Source of the DNA: Treponema sp.
GTDB taxonomy: Bacteria > Spirochaetota > Spirochaetia > Treponematales > Breznakiellaceae
Length of the DNA: 12,403 bases
Reading direction: 5' to 3'
NCBI GenBank assembly: GCA_031288575.1
Contig: JAITRD010000055.1
Location: 1-12,403, forward strand
The position numbers were made by a program, and so were the translations under genes. This document shows positions 6,225-12,403 of this stretch, piece after piece. Numbering within the stretch: the first letter of the stretch is position 1; the number at the start of each line of letters is the position of its first letter. Below the pieces are notes generated by a model. It saw nothing but the letters and a program-made list of their open reading frames with translations. It was not told the origin of the DNA and ran no database searches.

Positions 6225-7415
6225 ATGTTAAAATGGAAGTTCTTGCTCCTATTTTTTTTGTTTGTCTTTTTTTTATTCCTTCCTCCAGCAGGAATGGCTC
6301 AAACACCTCCTCCTGTAGAAGTAGCGGTGATGACTTTTCTAGGGGACGATTTGGATTCAAGCACCCAGTTACATGACGCGACTCTTAACGAAGTACAGAG
6401 TATTGACGGATATGAGCCCCGGCCTATTACCCTGGAGGAACTTCCGGAAAGTGCCAGTTTTCCCCCGGATGAGCCTCCTGATCCGACTTTTTTAGGGGGT
6501 TCCCGTTATGTTCTTACCGGAGAGTATTATGTGGACCTTGAGGATATGCAGCATTTTCAGCTCTGGTTATGGAAGTCCAACGACGGTTCTTTAGTATATA
6601 CCGACGAATTGGTTGCTGAGGATCTGGAAGAGGCCATGAGCTATATGCCGGCCCTGGTTACTTGGGTTTTTTCCCGCATACCCGTAGAAAGAAGGGTAAC
6701 GGTGCTGGAGCAGGCCGCCGAAATAGAAATCGATTCGAGCGGCCAGGAGTATGAGGTGATCAATGATCCCCTTAACCGGTGGCTCTATTTGGGTGCGCGG
6801 GCGGGAGGTTCTTTCCGCTTTTATACCCTCCCGAAATTGGTAAAAGATTATAGTTCGAATTTTACCCAGGGTTTCAGCTATGAAATCGGCCTCCAGATCG
6901 GATTCCGGTTTTTGTCCTTTATGAGCATTCAGGCAGAAGCGGTTTTTACCCAGGACAGCGCCCCCTTCCGGGGCCCCAAATTCCAAATGCTGGATGAAGA
7001 AATTCGCTATATTTATTATACCGATACCTATAGTTCCATGTCACTGATGTTCCCTGTTACGGTGAAATTCCCCATGCAATTTAAACCCTTTATTATTTCT
7101 CCCTTTGGAGGGCTTTATTTAACCATGCCGCTGGGGCAAATGACCATTGAGACCTCCGATGTTGCCGAAAACGCGGCGAGCGGAGCCTATGAATACGCTC
7201 TTACGATGGCCCTGGGGCTTACTTTGGGGGCGGATTTCGGCATCCAAATGGGGCCGGGAATTCTCTTTTTGGATTTACGGTATAACGGCGATCTGGGAAA
7301 TACCGTTATTCAGATTGATAGCGGCAGGGAGTATAAACGAAGCATGATTTCCTTTTCTATAGGGTATGAATTAGCGCTATTCAATAAGAGACGACGGGTA
7401 GGTGTCCAGGAATGA
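6225..7415 (+). CDS. Secreted two-domain protein with C-terminal outer-membrane beta-barrel
   Basis: No named family recognised. The 396-residue protein begins with a very hydrophobic Sec signal peptide (LLLFFLFVFFLFL) and a likely cleavage site after GMA at residue 24-25. Residues 31-152 look like a small periplasmic alpha/beta domain of the TolB-N/CsgG/LpoB sort (VEVAVMTFLGDD, later GGSRYVLTGEYYVD and LWLWKSNDGSLVY), as in proteins that build a value from named components. Residues 187-390 show alternating hydrophobic/polar strands rich in Gly and aromatics (LYLGARAGGSFRF, SYEIGLQIGFRF, FIISPFGGLYLTM, GILFLDLRYNGDLG, SMISFSIGYELAL), like an OMP_b-brl_2 barrel of about 8 strands. The ribosome binding site (AGGG, 11 nt upstream) is weak. 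The gene overlaps the RlpA-like gene by 4 bp (ATGA), so both probably serve the envelope together. Base composition is less GC-rich than its neighbours. Confidence 0.75.
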   Translation: MLKWKFLLLFFLFVFFLFLPPAGMAQTPPPVEVAVMTFLGDDLDSSTQLHDATLNEVQSIDGYEPRPITLEELPESASFPPDEPPDPTFLGGSRYVLTGEYYVDLEDMQHFQLWLWKSNDGSLVYTDELVAEDLEEAMSYMPALVTWVFSRIPVERRVTVLEQAAEIEIDSSGQEYEVINDPLNRWLYLGARAGGSFRFYTLPKLVKDYSSNFTQGFSYEIGLQIGFRFLSFMSIQAEAVFTQDSAPFRGPKFQMLDEEIRYIYYTDTYSSMSLMFPVTVKFPMQFKPFIISPFGGLYLTMPLGQMTIETSDVAENAASGAYEYALTMALGLTLGADFGIQMGPGILFLDLRYNGDLGNTVIQIDSGREYKRSMISFSIGYELALFNKRRRVGVQE

Positions 7416-8830
7416 AACGGCTTGTGGTAACTTCCTTCTTGATGGTGTTATGTAGTACCGCTGTTTTTTCTCAGGCCCAGGATGGAAGGGGCACTTGGTA
7501 TGTGACTGATTCTAAAGCTTTGAACGCTTCCCATGCGACTTTGCCCCTTGGAACCCGGGTCCGGGTGACGAACCTGCAAAACGATCGGCAGGTTATCGTT
7601 ACAATCAATAACCGTATCGTTGAAACGCCAAACCGGCTCATCGACATATCTAAGGCGGCGGCGGATAATCTGCAAATGAATGAACGGGGAACTACGCCGG
7701 TACGGATTGAGGTACTAAGCCGGCGGGCGGCCCCTACTACCGCCGAACCCGTTGTTCCTGCCACTCCCGCCGCTCCTGCCGCTCCCGCCGAACCCGTTGT
7801 TCCCGCCGCTCCCGCCGCTCCCCTGGCTAATGCCAATACGGCTCCTCCCCAGGAGGAGGCTCCCTATACGGAACCGGCCGCGGCGGCCCCGCCTCCTTCA
7901 ACCCCTCCCGAGGAGGAACTTTCTGTAACTACCACTGCGGTTTCCCGGCGTCCCGCCGCTGTTCAGCAGGAACCCCAGCCCGTTCCTCAGAATTCAGCGA
8001 ATCCGGGGATAGTTAATCAAACCGTCATTACCATTAACGGCATACCCCTTAACAATACTCCGGGCGTCGCTTCGGCAGGGGTCAATCCTCCTTATGTCAG
8101 CAGCCCGGAAGGAACCGCGGCAATTGCGGACTCCTGGCCCTCGGTGGTGTCCCCGGCTCCCGCGGTGGTGTCCCCGAACCCCGCGGTGGTGTCCCCGAAT
8201 CCCGCGATAGTGAGCCCTTCCCCGGTTGTGGTGGCTCCCGCTCCGGCGATTATATCCCCGGTAGTGGTACCCCCGGTGATTGCCCAGCCCGTTCTAGCCC
8301 CGCCGGTCCTGGCGTCGCCGGTTTTGGTGGAGCCGGTGCTTGCCAACCCGATCCTTTCGGAACCGGTAGTTTCAAATCCGGTGGTGTCTAAGCCGGTGGT
8401 TTCGGAACCGGTAGTTTCAAATCCGGTAGTGTCTAAGCCGGTAGTTTCAGAACCGGTGGTTTCTACTCCGGTAAGATCCAAGCCCCTGAAGGCGCCTCCG
8501 GTAGTAACGGCCTCGCCGCCCCCCGCGGCGAGGCCTCTTTCTGTTCCCCCCCCGCAAGGGGAGGTTGTTCCCGCCCGCATTGTACCCCGTAAGCCCGATC
8601 CCTATAGTCAAGCGCTTTACCGGGTGCAGGTTGGTTCCTTCCTTGACGAAAAAAACGCCATGGTAGCCTATAAACGTTTGGTTGAGGCCGGGTTTAGCCC
8701 CAGTTATGAACATTATAACAATTATTTCCGGGTAGTATTAACCAGAATCCGGGCGGGGGAAATAGAAAATGTCGCCTGGCGGCTTGGGGCCGCGCAGTTT
8801 TCGGAAATTCTGCTTCGGGAAGAGCGGTAA
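7412..8830 (+). CDS. RlpA-like double-psi beta-barrel protein with Pro/Val repeats and SPOR domain
   Basis: Exported envelope protein of 472 residues. It has a signal peptide (1-20 or so; a Cys at 14 lacks a normal lipobox), an RlpA-type DPBB domain at 27-102 (NASHATLPLGTRVRVTNL, RLIDISKAAADNL, VRIEVL), a Pro/Ala/Val-rich linker at 105-390 and a C-terminal SPOR domain at 402-472 (LYRVQVGSFLDEKNAMVAYKR), which binds denuded peptidoglycan at division sites. RlpA enzymes cleave such glycan strands, but this DPBB looks inactive: the segment with the conserved G-E-x-Y glutamate between WY and the NASH histidine is shortened, and the N-D-R-G-P aspartate reads N-N-R-I-V. I infer a binding or scaffolding role. 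The linker would span the periplasm. It is the second gene of an ATGA-coupled pair with the barrel protein and contains tandem coding repeats. Confidence 0.85.
   Translation: MKRLVVTSFLMVLCSTAVFSQAQDGRGTWYVTDSKALNASHATLPLGTRVRVTNLQNDRQVIVTINNRIVETPNRLIDISKAAADNLQMNERGTTPVRIEVLSRRAAPTTAEPVVPATPAAPAAPAEPVVPAAPAAPLANANTAPPQEEAPYTEPAAAAPPPSTPPEEELSVTTTAVSRRPAAVQQEPQPVPQNSANPGIVNQTVITINGIPLNNTPGVASAGVNPPYVSSPEGTAAIADSWPSVVSPAPAVVSPNPAVVSPNPAIVSPSPVVVAPAPAIISPVVVPPVIAQPVLAPPVLASPVLVEPVLANPILSEPVVSNPVVSKPVVSEPVVSNPVVSKPVVSEPVVSTPVRSKPLKAPPVVTASPPPAARPLSVPPPQGEVVPARIVPRKPDPYSQALYRVQVGSFLDEKNAMVAYKRLVEAGFSPSYEHYNNYFRVVLTRIRAGEIENVAWRLGAAQFSEILLREER
7742..7831 (+). repeat. Two copies of a 45-bp coding repeat (AEPVVPA-type)
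   Basis: Copies at 7742-7786 and 7787-7831 encode AEPVVPATPAAPAAP and AEPVVPAAPAAPLAN, in frame within the linker of the RlpA-like protein. DNA identity is high, so this is duplication rather than mere compositional bias. Confidence 0.75.
8150..8254 (+). repeat. 21-bp tandem coding repeat (SPxPAVV), about five copies
   Basis: Seven-residue units SPAPAVV, SPNPAVV, SPNPAIV, SPSPVVV and APAPAII follow each other in frame. The first three are nearly identical in DNA; the last two have diverged. Confidence 0.75.
8357..8491 (+). repeat. 45-bp tandem coding repeat (SEPVVSNPVVSKPVV), three copies
   Basis: Copies at 8357-8401 and 8402-8446 differ at only a few bases, while the third (8447-8491) is degenerate. 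Each copy itself consists of three 5-residue sub-units of the form SxPVV, in frame within the Pro/Val linker of the RlpA-like protein. The near-identity points to recent expansion by slippage or unequal crossing-over. Confidence 0.85.
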
Positions 8831-8851
8831 TCCCTGCCTCGAACCGCTATA

Positions 8852-8865
8852 TGGACGGCCGTCCA
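8852..8865. repeat. 14-bp perfect palindrome
   Basis: TGGACGGCCGTCCA lies 22 nt after the RlpA-like stop codon and 57 nt before the glycosylase start. No T tract follows, so it is not a standard terminator. It could be an operator for the downstream gene or have no role. Confidence 0.4.
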
Positions 8866-8921
8866 ACTGATGGCAGCCCCCCGCTTTTACCTTGCCGGTC
8901 ATCCATGTTAAATTATCCTTC

Positions 8922-9956
8922 ATGGTTATTGATAAAAAGGCCCTTCTTTTTATTTCTTTGCACCGTCAGCAGCTCCTCGAAAAGGCGCCCTGTAAAACCG
9001 TGGTCTCAAATCTTTGCGGTTTACAGGCCCAGTTTGCCAATAACCCGAAATACGCGCTGCGAATCCGGGGCAGTGATTTTGATGAAAAACACTGGCACGA
9101 GGGTCTGGTAAAAACCTGGACCCTCCGGGGAACCCTTCATACGATTTTGTCAAAGGAACTGGGACTTTTTTTATCCGCCCGGGGCGCCCTTGACGGGTGG
9201 CATCCCGCCTGGAACCTTGAAAGCCGGCGTATGGAATATTGGTCGGATTTTTTGCTGGAACAGATAGCCGGGGGAATCTACGAGCGGGAGGCCCTCAAAA
9301 GAAGGTGCGTAAAAAAAGGCATGGCCCCGGAGGAGCTGCAAAATGTATTTCACGGATGGGGCGGGCTTATCTACGAGATGAGCCGACGGGGGCTTATCGC
9401 CTATCATCCGGGCACGGTCAAACGCTTTGTCCTGTGCCGGGACGTAGCCTGGATAGGAAAGGACGAAGCCCGGGCGGTTTTGCTGCGCCGGTACTTTCAG
9501 GTTTTTGGCCCCGCAACCATTGAAGATTTTCGGTATTTTACCGGTTATAAATCCAGGGAAATAAAAACCCTCCTTGGGCAGCTATCGGCGGAACTGTCCG
9601 GCCTTTCCTGCGGGGGAAAGGAATACTGGTATCTTGGGGAACTGCCCGGTTTCGGCGAACTCCCTTCTTGTGTATTTCTCAGCGGTTTTGATCAGCTCCT
9701 GATGGGCTACCTGGATCGATCCCGCCTGATGGACGAGCAATTTAAGCCGGCGGTAACGACCAATACCGGCATCGTGTTTCCCACGGTTTTGCTCCGGGGC
9801 CGCGTACAGGCCAAATGGAAAAAAGACGGCAGGACCCTTTATATTACGCCCTTTAGCGTTCTGAAAAAAAAAGAAAAATCCCTTATCGCCGAGACGGGGG
9901 AAGAAATATTCGCGGGGGGAATAAGAGAAACCCTTTTTTGCGACGAGACCCCCTGA
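8922..9956 (+). CDS. AlkZ-like DNA glycosylase, winged-helix HTH_42 family
   Basis: Protein of 344 residues of the HTH_42 (formerly DUF1006) superfamily, whose characterised members AlkZ and YcaQ/AlkX are DNA glycosylases that remove bulky alkylated bases or unhook interstrand crosslinks. The motif G-L-Q-A-Q (residues 33-37) carries the Q-phi-Q catalytic pair of the AlkZ branch, as opposed to Q-phi-D in YcaQ. Other family marks are WTLRGTLHTI (66-75), a winged-helix stretch around RYFQVFGPATIEDFRYFTG, and the C-terminal FLSGFDQLLMGYLDRSRL with a late GRVQAKW. I chose the ATG at 8922 because the only upstream option is a TTG at 8892; neither has a clear ribosome binding site, so the start is uncertain. 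It runs convergently with glgA, with 16 bp between the stops, and no antibiotic gene cluster is visible beside it, so a general repair role is likelier than self-resistance. Confidence 0.85.
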   Translation: MVIDKKALLFISLHRQQLLEKAPCKTVVSNLCGLQAQFANNPKYALRIRGSDFDEKHWHEGLVKTWTLRGTLHTILSKELGLFLSARGALDGWHPAWNLESRRMEYWSDFLLEQIAGGIYEREALKRRCVKKGMAPEELQNVFHGWGGLIYEMSRRGLIAYHPGTVKRFVLCRDVAWIGKDEARAVLLRRYFQVFGPATIEDFRYFTGYKSREIKTLLGQLSAELSGLSCGGKEYWYLGELPGFGELPSCVFLSGFDQLLMGYLDRSRLMDEQFKPAVTTNTGIVFPTVLLRGRVQAKWKKDGRTLYITPFSVLKKKEKSLIAETGEEIFAGGIRETLFCDETP

Positions 9957-9965
9957 CCGTGTTTT

Positions 9966-9985
9966 GGCCGGCCTAAAAGCCGGCC
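9966..9985. other. GC hairpin at the convergent glycosylase/glgA junction
   Basis: GGCCGGC (9966-9972) and GCCGGCC (9979-9985) are perfect 7-bp arms around a 6-nt loop that contains the glgA stop codon (TAG, 9975-9973). There is no U tract after the stem on either strand. It probably protects 3' ends or slows polymerases meeting between convergent genes. Confidence 0.5.
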
Positions 9986-11505
9986 CCCTGGTTTTGCTCC
10001 GGCGCCGGTTTCCCGGGGGGGAGGCTGTTTTTCCGCATCTCCTCATACATTTCTGTATACTTTTTGGCCGATTTGGTCCAGGAGAAATCCTGTTTCATCC
10101 CCCGGATGCGCATGGCTTCTATCTGCCGCCGCCGGTTATAGTAGGCCCAGATGGCCCATCCGACGGTGTTATACACAGCCTGGGGGGTAAGGTCGTCGAA
10201 CATAAAACCCGTGCCGGCTCCCGTTTCCTGGTTAAAATTTTCCACCGTATCCGCGAGGCCCCCGGTATTCCGCACGACAGGCAGGGTGCCGTAGGCCAGG
10301 GAGTACATCTGGTTAAGGCCGCAGGGTTCATAACGGCTGGGCATGAGGAAAAAATCGCTCCCCGCCTCAATAAGGTGGCTTTCCTCCTCGCTGTAACCGA
10401 TATGGGCTTTAAAATTGGAAAGCCGGCCGGAAAGGCTCCGGAGTTCATTTTCACACCAGGCTTCACCGGTGCCGATAAGCACGAACTGGAGGTTCATGTC
10501 CCGGCAGATGGACCAGGCGGAACCGTAGGCGGGGCCGAAGAGTTCCCCCACGCCTTTTTGCCCGGTCAGGCGGGTAACCATGCCGACGATGGGAACATTC
10601 TCCCCCGGGGGCAGGTTGAATTTCTGCCGGAGTTCCTCCTTGGCCGCGGCCTTTCCGGACATATCCTCGGTGCTGTAGGTTTGGGGGATGTATTTATCCG
10701 TCTTGGGGTTCCATACCGAGGTGTCTATGCCGTTAAGGATGCCCCGGTAGTCCTCCCGCCGGTAACGGAGAACCCCGTCCAGGCGGAACCCGTGGGCCGC
10801 GGAGCAGGTTTCCGCCGCGTAATTGGGGGATACCGTGTTGAGCTTATCTGCGGTGCTAATCCCCGCCTTGAGAAGATTCATCATGTTCCAATCGTCAAAA
10901 CCCGCGTTATAAAAAACATCCCAGCTCAGCCGGGTACAATAAAAATCGTCCTTGCGGTAAATTCCCTGATAACCCAAATTATGGATCGTTAGAACCGAAA
11001 GGGTCCGGGCGAATTCCCCGTCGGGGAAGTCCCTTTCCCCGTATTTCAGAAACACCGGCGTCAGGGCCGCGGGCCAGTCATGGGCATGGAGTATGTCGGG
11101 ATACCAGCCGGTTTTCCGGCAGAGCTGAAAAACCGCCCGGCAAAGAAAGGCGAAACGCCGGGGATTGTCCAGAAAATCCGGCTCCGAGGGAGTGCCGTAG
11201 ATGCCGTCCCTGCCAAAAAACCCCTCATGGTCGATAAAAAAAACGCGGACCGGGTTTTTAGGGGGGGAACCGGGCAGGTCTGCGGTATAAACGGCGCTCC
11301 ATATCTCCCCGCCGCCGGTATGAACCCCCAGGGCGCCTTCAAGCAGACGCAGATCGTTCCGGTTGACGCAATAATACCGGGGCATCACGATACAGACTTC
11401 GTGGCCTAATTTTGCCAGGGCAATGGACAAGGCAGAGACCGCATCGGCCAGGCCGCCGGTTTTAGCGAAGGGAACCGCCTCGCTGGATGCCATAAGAATT
11501 TTCAC
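9973..11505 (-). CDS. glgA: Glycogen synthase (GT5 family, ADP-glucose)
   Basis: Cytosolic glycosyltransferase of 510 residues that extends alpha-1,4-glucan chains from ADP-glucose. The N-terminal MKILMASSEAVPFAKTGGLAD is diagnostic: K15-T-G-G-L binds the nucleotide sugar. Further marks are HAHDW (140-144), IHNLGYQG (174-181), NGIDTSVWNP (258-267), TRLTGQKG (311-318, with Arg312 and Lys317 binding phosphate) and the catalytic-region motif RYEPCGLNQMYSLAYG (391-406, Glu393), followed by RNTGGLADTV. I chose the GTG at 11505: AAAGGAG lies 6 nt upstream and the protein then starts exactly where the family does, whereas a TTG at 11538 has no support. It is about 30 residues longer than E. coli GlgA, partly through a charged Pro-rich tail (NSLPPGKPAPEQ). 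It appears monocistronic; no other glg gene is beside it. Confidence 0.96.
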   Translation of the reverse strand: MKILMASSEAVPFAKTGGLADAVSALSIALAKLGHEVCIVMPRYYCVNRNDLRLLEGALGVHTGGGEIWSAVYTADLPGSPPKNPVRVFFIDHEGFFGRDGIYGTPSEPDFLDNPRRFAFLCRAVFQLCRKTGWYPDILHAHDWPAALTPVFLKYGERDFPDGEFARTLSVLTIHNLGYQGIYRKDDFYCTRLSWDVFYNAGFDDWNMMNLLKAGISTADKLNTVSPNYAAETCSAAHGFRLDGVLRYRREDYRGILNGIDTSVWNPKTDKYIPQTYSTEDMSGKAAAKEELRQKFNLPPGENVPIVGMVTRLTGQKGVGELFGPAYGSAWSICRDMNLQFVLIGTGEAWCENELRSLSGRLSNFKAHIGYSEEESHLIEAGSDFFLMPSRYEPCGLNQMYSLAYGTLPVVRNTGGLADTVENFNQETGAGTGFMFDDLTPQAVYNTVGWAIWAYYNRRRQIEAMRIRGMKQDFSWTKSAKKYTEMYEEMRKNSLPPGKPAPEQNQGAGF

Positions 11506-11565
11506 CTTCAACTCCTTTCCGAAGCAGTTCCCGGGCAATCAGTAACGGCTTCATCCATATAAATA

Positions 11566-11594
11566 ATAGTAACAGCTATTCAGCCGCCTGTCAA
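11566..11594 (-). promoter_or_regulatory. Sigma-70 promoter of glgA
   Basis: Minus-strand TTGACA (11594-11589, perfect) and TACTAT (11571-11566, 4 of 6) are spaced 17 nt apart. The leader to the GTG at 11505 would be about 55 nt. It lies in the 186-bp gap between glgA and the ACT-protein gene, so glgA is probably transcribed independently of it. Confidence 0.65.
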
Positions 11595-11691
11595 AAAAGA
11601 CCGGCCGGCTATTCATTCCCCCCGCTTCCCCCCACGCCGCTCCGGGGAGGCTCATTGAGGCTTTTATAATTGTTTGGCCCGGTTTCAATTA

Positions 11692-12108
11692 TTAAAAAGA
11701 CTCGATCATGGAAAAACCGTTTTCTTTAATTATCTGGAGCCCCTTTTCATAATCCCCCAGTTTAAAGATAACCACCGCCTTTCCCACCGTCCCCTCCAGG
11801 GACGCGTAGAGGTATTCGATATTGACCTTGGATTTCTGGAAAAGTTCCATCACCCTGGCAAGGCTGCCCGGAGTATCGTCGATTTCCACCGCCGCCACGT
11901 TGCTGCTCCGGGTGGTGAACCCGGCCTCGTTGAGGGCTTTGACGGCTTCGGCGCTTTTATTCACAATAAGCCTGAGGATGCCGAAATCCGCCGTATCCGC
12001 GATGGATATGGCCCGGATATTAATCTCCGCCTGGGTCAGGACTTTGGTAACCTCCCCTAGCCGGCCCGCGTTATTTTCCAAAAATACGGATATCTGTTTA
12101 ATTGCCAT
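11692..12108 (-). CDS. Tandem ACT-domain protein, partner of aryl-CoA ligase
   Basis: Small cytosolic protein of 138 residues made of two ACT domains and nothing else. ACT1 spans about 3-67 (KQISVFLENNAGRLGEVTKVL, with the ligand-loop NxxGRL) and ACT2 about 70-138 (VAAVEIDDTPGSLARVMELF, with DTPGSL). Free-standing double-ACT proteins usually bind an amino acid and regulate a neighbouring enzyme. This type is commonly found beside phenylacetate-CoA ligase or indolepyruvate ferredoxin oxidoreductase genes, as here. The ATG at 12108 has AAGGAG 5 nt upstream; an alternative GTG at 12114 would overlap that ribosome binding site. It follows the ligase gene by 42 nt in the same direction, so they are likely cotranscribed. 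The ligand is probably an aromatic or branched-chain amino acid (inference). Confidence 0.88.
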   Translation of the reverse strand: MAIKQISVFLENNAGRLGEVTKVLTQAEINIRAISIADTADFGILRLIVNKSAEAVKALNEAGFTTRSSNVAAVEIDDTPGSLARVMELFQKSKVNIEYLYASLEGTVGKAVVIFKLGDYEKGLQIIKENGFSMIESF

Positions 12109-12150
12109 AATCACTCCTTACCAATAGTTTCCGCCCGAAATTCATAGCCG

Positions 12151-12403
12151 TCAAATTTGGCGGTTATCAATAACCCGTTTGGATTTGCCCATGGACCGCT
12201 CGATGGTTTTGGGCTCCACCAATTTTACCTTTAGGGAGATCCCCAGTTTGGACCGCATGACGTTTTCAATCTTTCCCCGCAGGACCTCCAGGTTTTTGGT
12301 TTCGTCGCTGAAAAATTCCCTTTTAACCTCCACCTGAAGCTCCACCTCGTCCAGATGGGTGGGACCCCGGTCAACAACGATAAGGTAATGGGGATCGGTC
12401 CCC
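12151..12403 (-). CDS. paaK: Phenylacetate-CoA ligase-like protein, C-terminal part (5' end beyond window)
   Basis: Only the last 83 residues are visible, the frame being open through the right edge. They match the small C-terminal domain of the PaaK branch of ANL adenylate-forming enzymes: DPHYLIVVDRGPTHLDEVEL, an acidic/basic middle portion (VLRGKIENVMRSKLGI) and the end GKSKRVIDNR, which contains the lysine expected to contact the acyl-adenylate. The enzyme would activate phenylacetate or a related aryl acid to its CoA thioester with ATP. In anaerobes, PaaK homologues next to ACT proteins typically take part in aromatic amino-acid fermentation through aryl-pyruvate oxidoreductases, rather than in the aerobic paa pathway. 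Substrate assignment is by family only. Confidence 0.88.
   Translation of the reverse strand, partial: GTDPHYLIVVDRGPTHLDEVELQVEVKREFFSDETKNLEVLRGKIENVMRSKLGISLKVKLVEPKTIERSMGKSKRVIDNRQI

Noticed and set aside
8150..8491. Regular short repeats suggesting a CRISPR array
   Set aside because: The units are in-frame protein repeats without unique spacers, inside a gene ending in a SPOR domain.
9964..10992. 342-codon open frame on the plus strand, antisense to glgA
   Set aside because: It runs opposite to an unmistakable glycogen synthase, has Gly/Pro-rich low-complexity translation and no family resemblance. Long antisense frames are common in this GC-biased codon usage.
11581..11691. Terminator after the ACT-protein gene (CCGGCCGG followed by T6 on the minus strand)
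   Set aside because: The palindrome leaves no room for a loop, and the T run overlaps the glgA -35 box; no convincing stem-loop with a U tract was found.

Overview
The window looks like a chromosomal stretch from a moderately GC-rich spirochaete, most likely a Treponema of the gut (termite-type) lineage. This is an inference from three things: a two-permease BMP-type nucleoside ABC transporter resembling the treponemal Pnr system, an outer-membrane protein cotranscribed with an RlpA-like/SPOR protein, and glycogen synthase beside an ACT protein/aryl-CoA ligase pair. No rRNA or other strong taxonomic marker is present. I see no phage, transposase, CRISPR array or integrase. Most of the window is ordinary housekeeping DNA.

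Layout. (1) 1-4196, minus strand: a tightly packed operon read in the order ATPase (2670-4196), permease (1529-2677), permease (618-1532), purine nucleoside phosphorylase (608 to beyond the left edge). All three junctions overlap or nearly touch (8 bp overlap, ATGA overlap, stop codon inside the next ribosome binding site). Together the genes would import purine nucleosides and split them to base plus ribose-1-phosphate. The leader holds a hairpin followed by nine U's just before the first start codon, a possible attenuator. (2) 4343-4453, plus strand: a strong promoter and a tRNA-Cys(GCA) gene, divergent from the operon. (3) 4701-5750, plus: a THUMP/UPF0020-type RNA methyltransferase. (4) 5751-6224: a 474-bp gene-free stretch with two terminator-like hairpins, then an AT-rich promoter region with inverted repeats. 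(5) 6225-8830, plus: a two-gene operon, ATGA-coupled, encoding a secreted/outer-membrane beta-barrel protein and a degenerate RlpA-like protein with a long Pro/Val repeat region and a C-terminal SPOR domain. Both probably act in the cell envelope. (6) 8922-9956, plus: an AlkZ-family (HTH_42) DNA glycosylase with a QAQ catalytic motif, convergent with (7) glgA (9973-11505, minus), which has a clear promoter at 11566-11594. (8) 11692-12403, minus: the end of a phenylacetate-CoA ligase-like gene followed by a tandem-ACT-domain protein, a common pairing linked to aryl-acid/amino-acid catabolism.

I found no convincing new multi-gene system. The points most worth following up are the RlpA homologue that lacks the residues thought to be catalytic but keeps SPOR and carries nearly identical 45-bp coding repeats, the leader hairpin ahead of the nucleoside-transport operon, and the terminator-flanked intergenic segment at 5776-5915.
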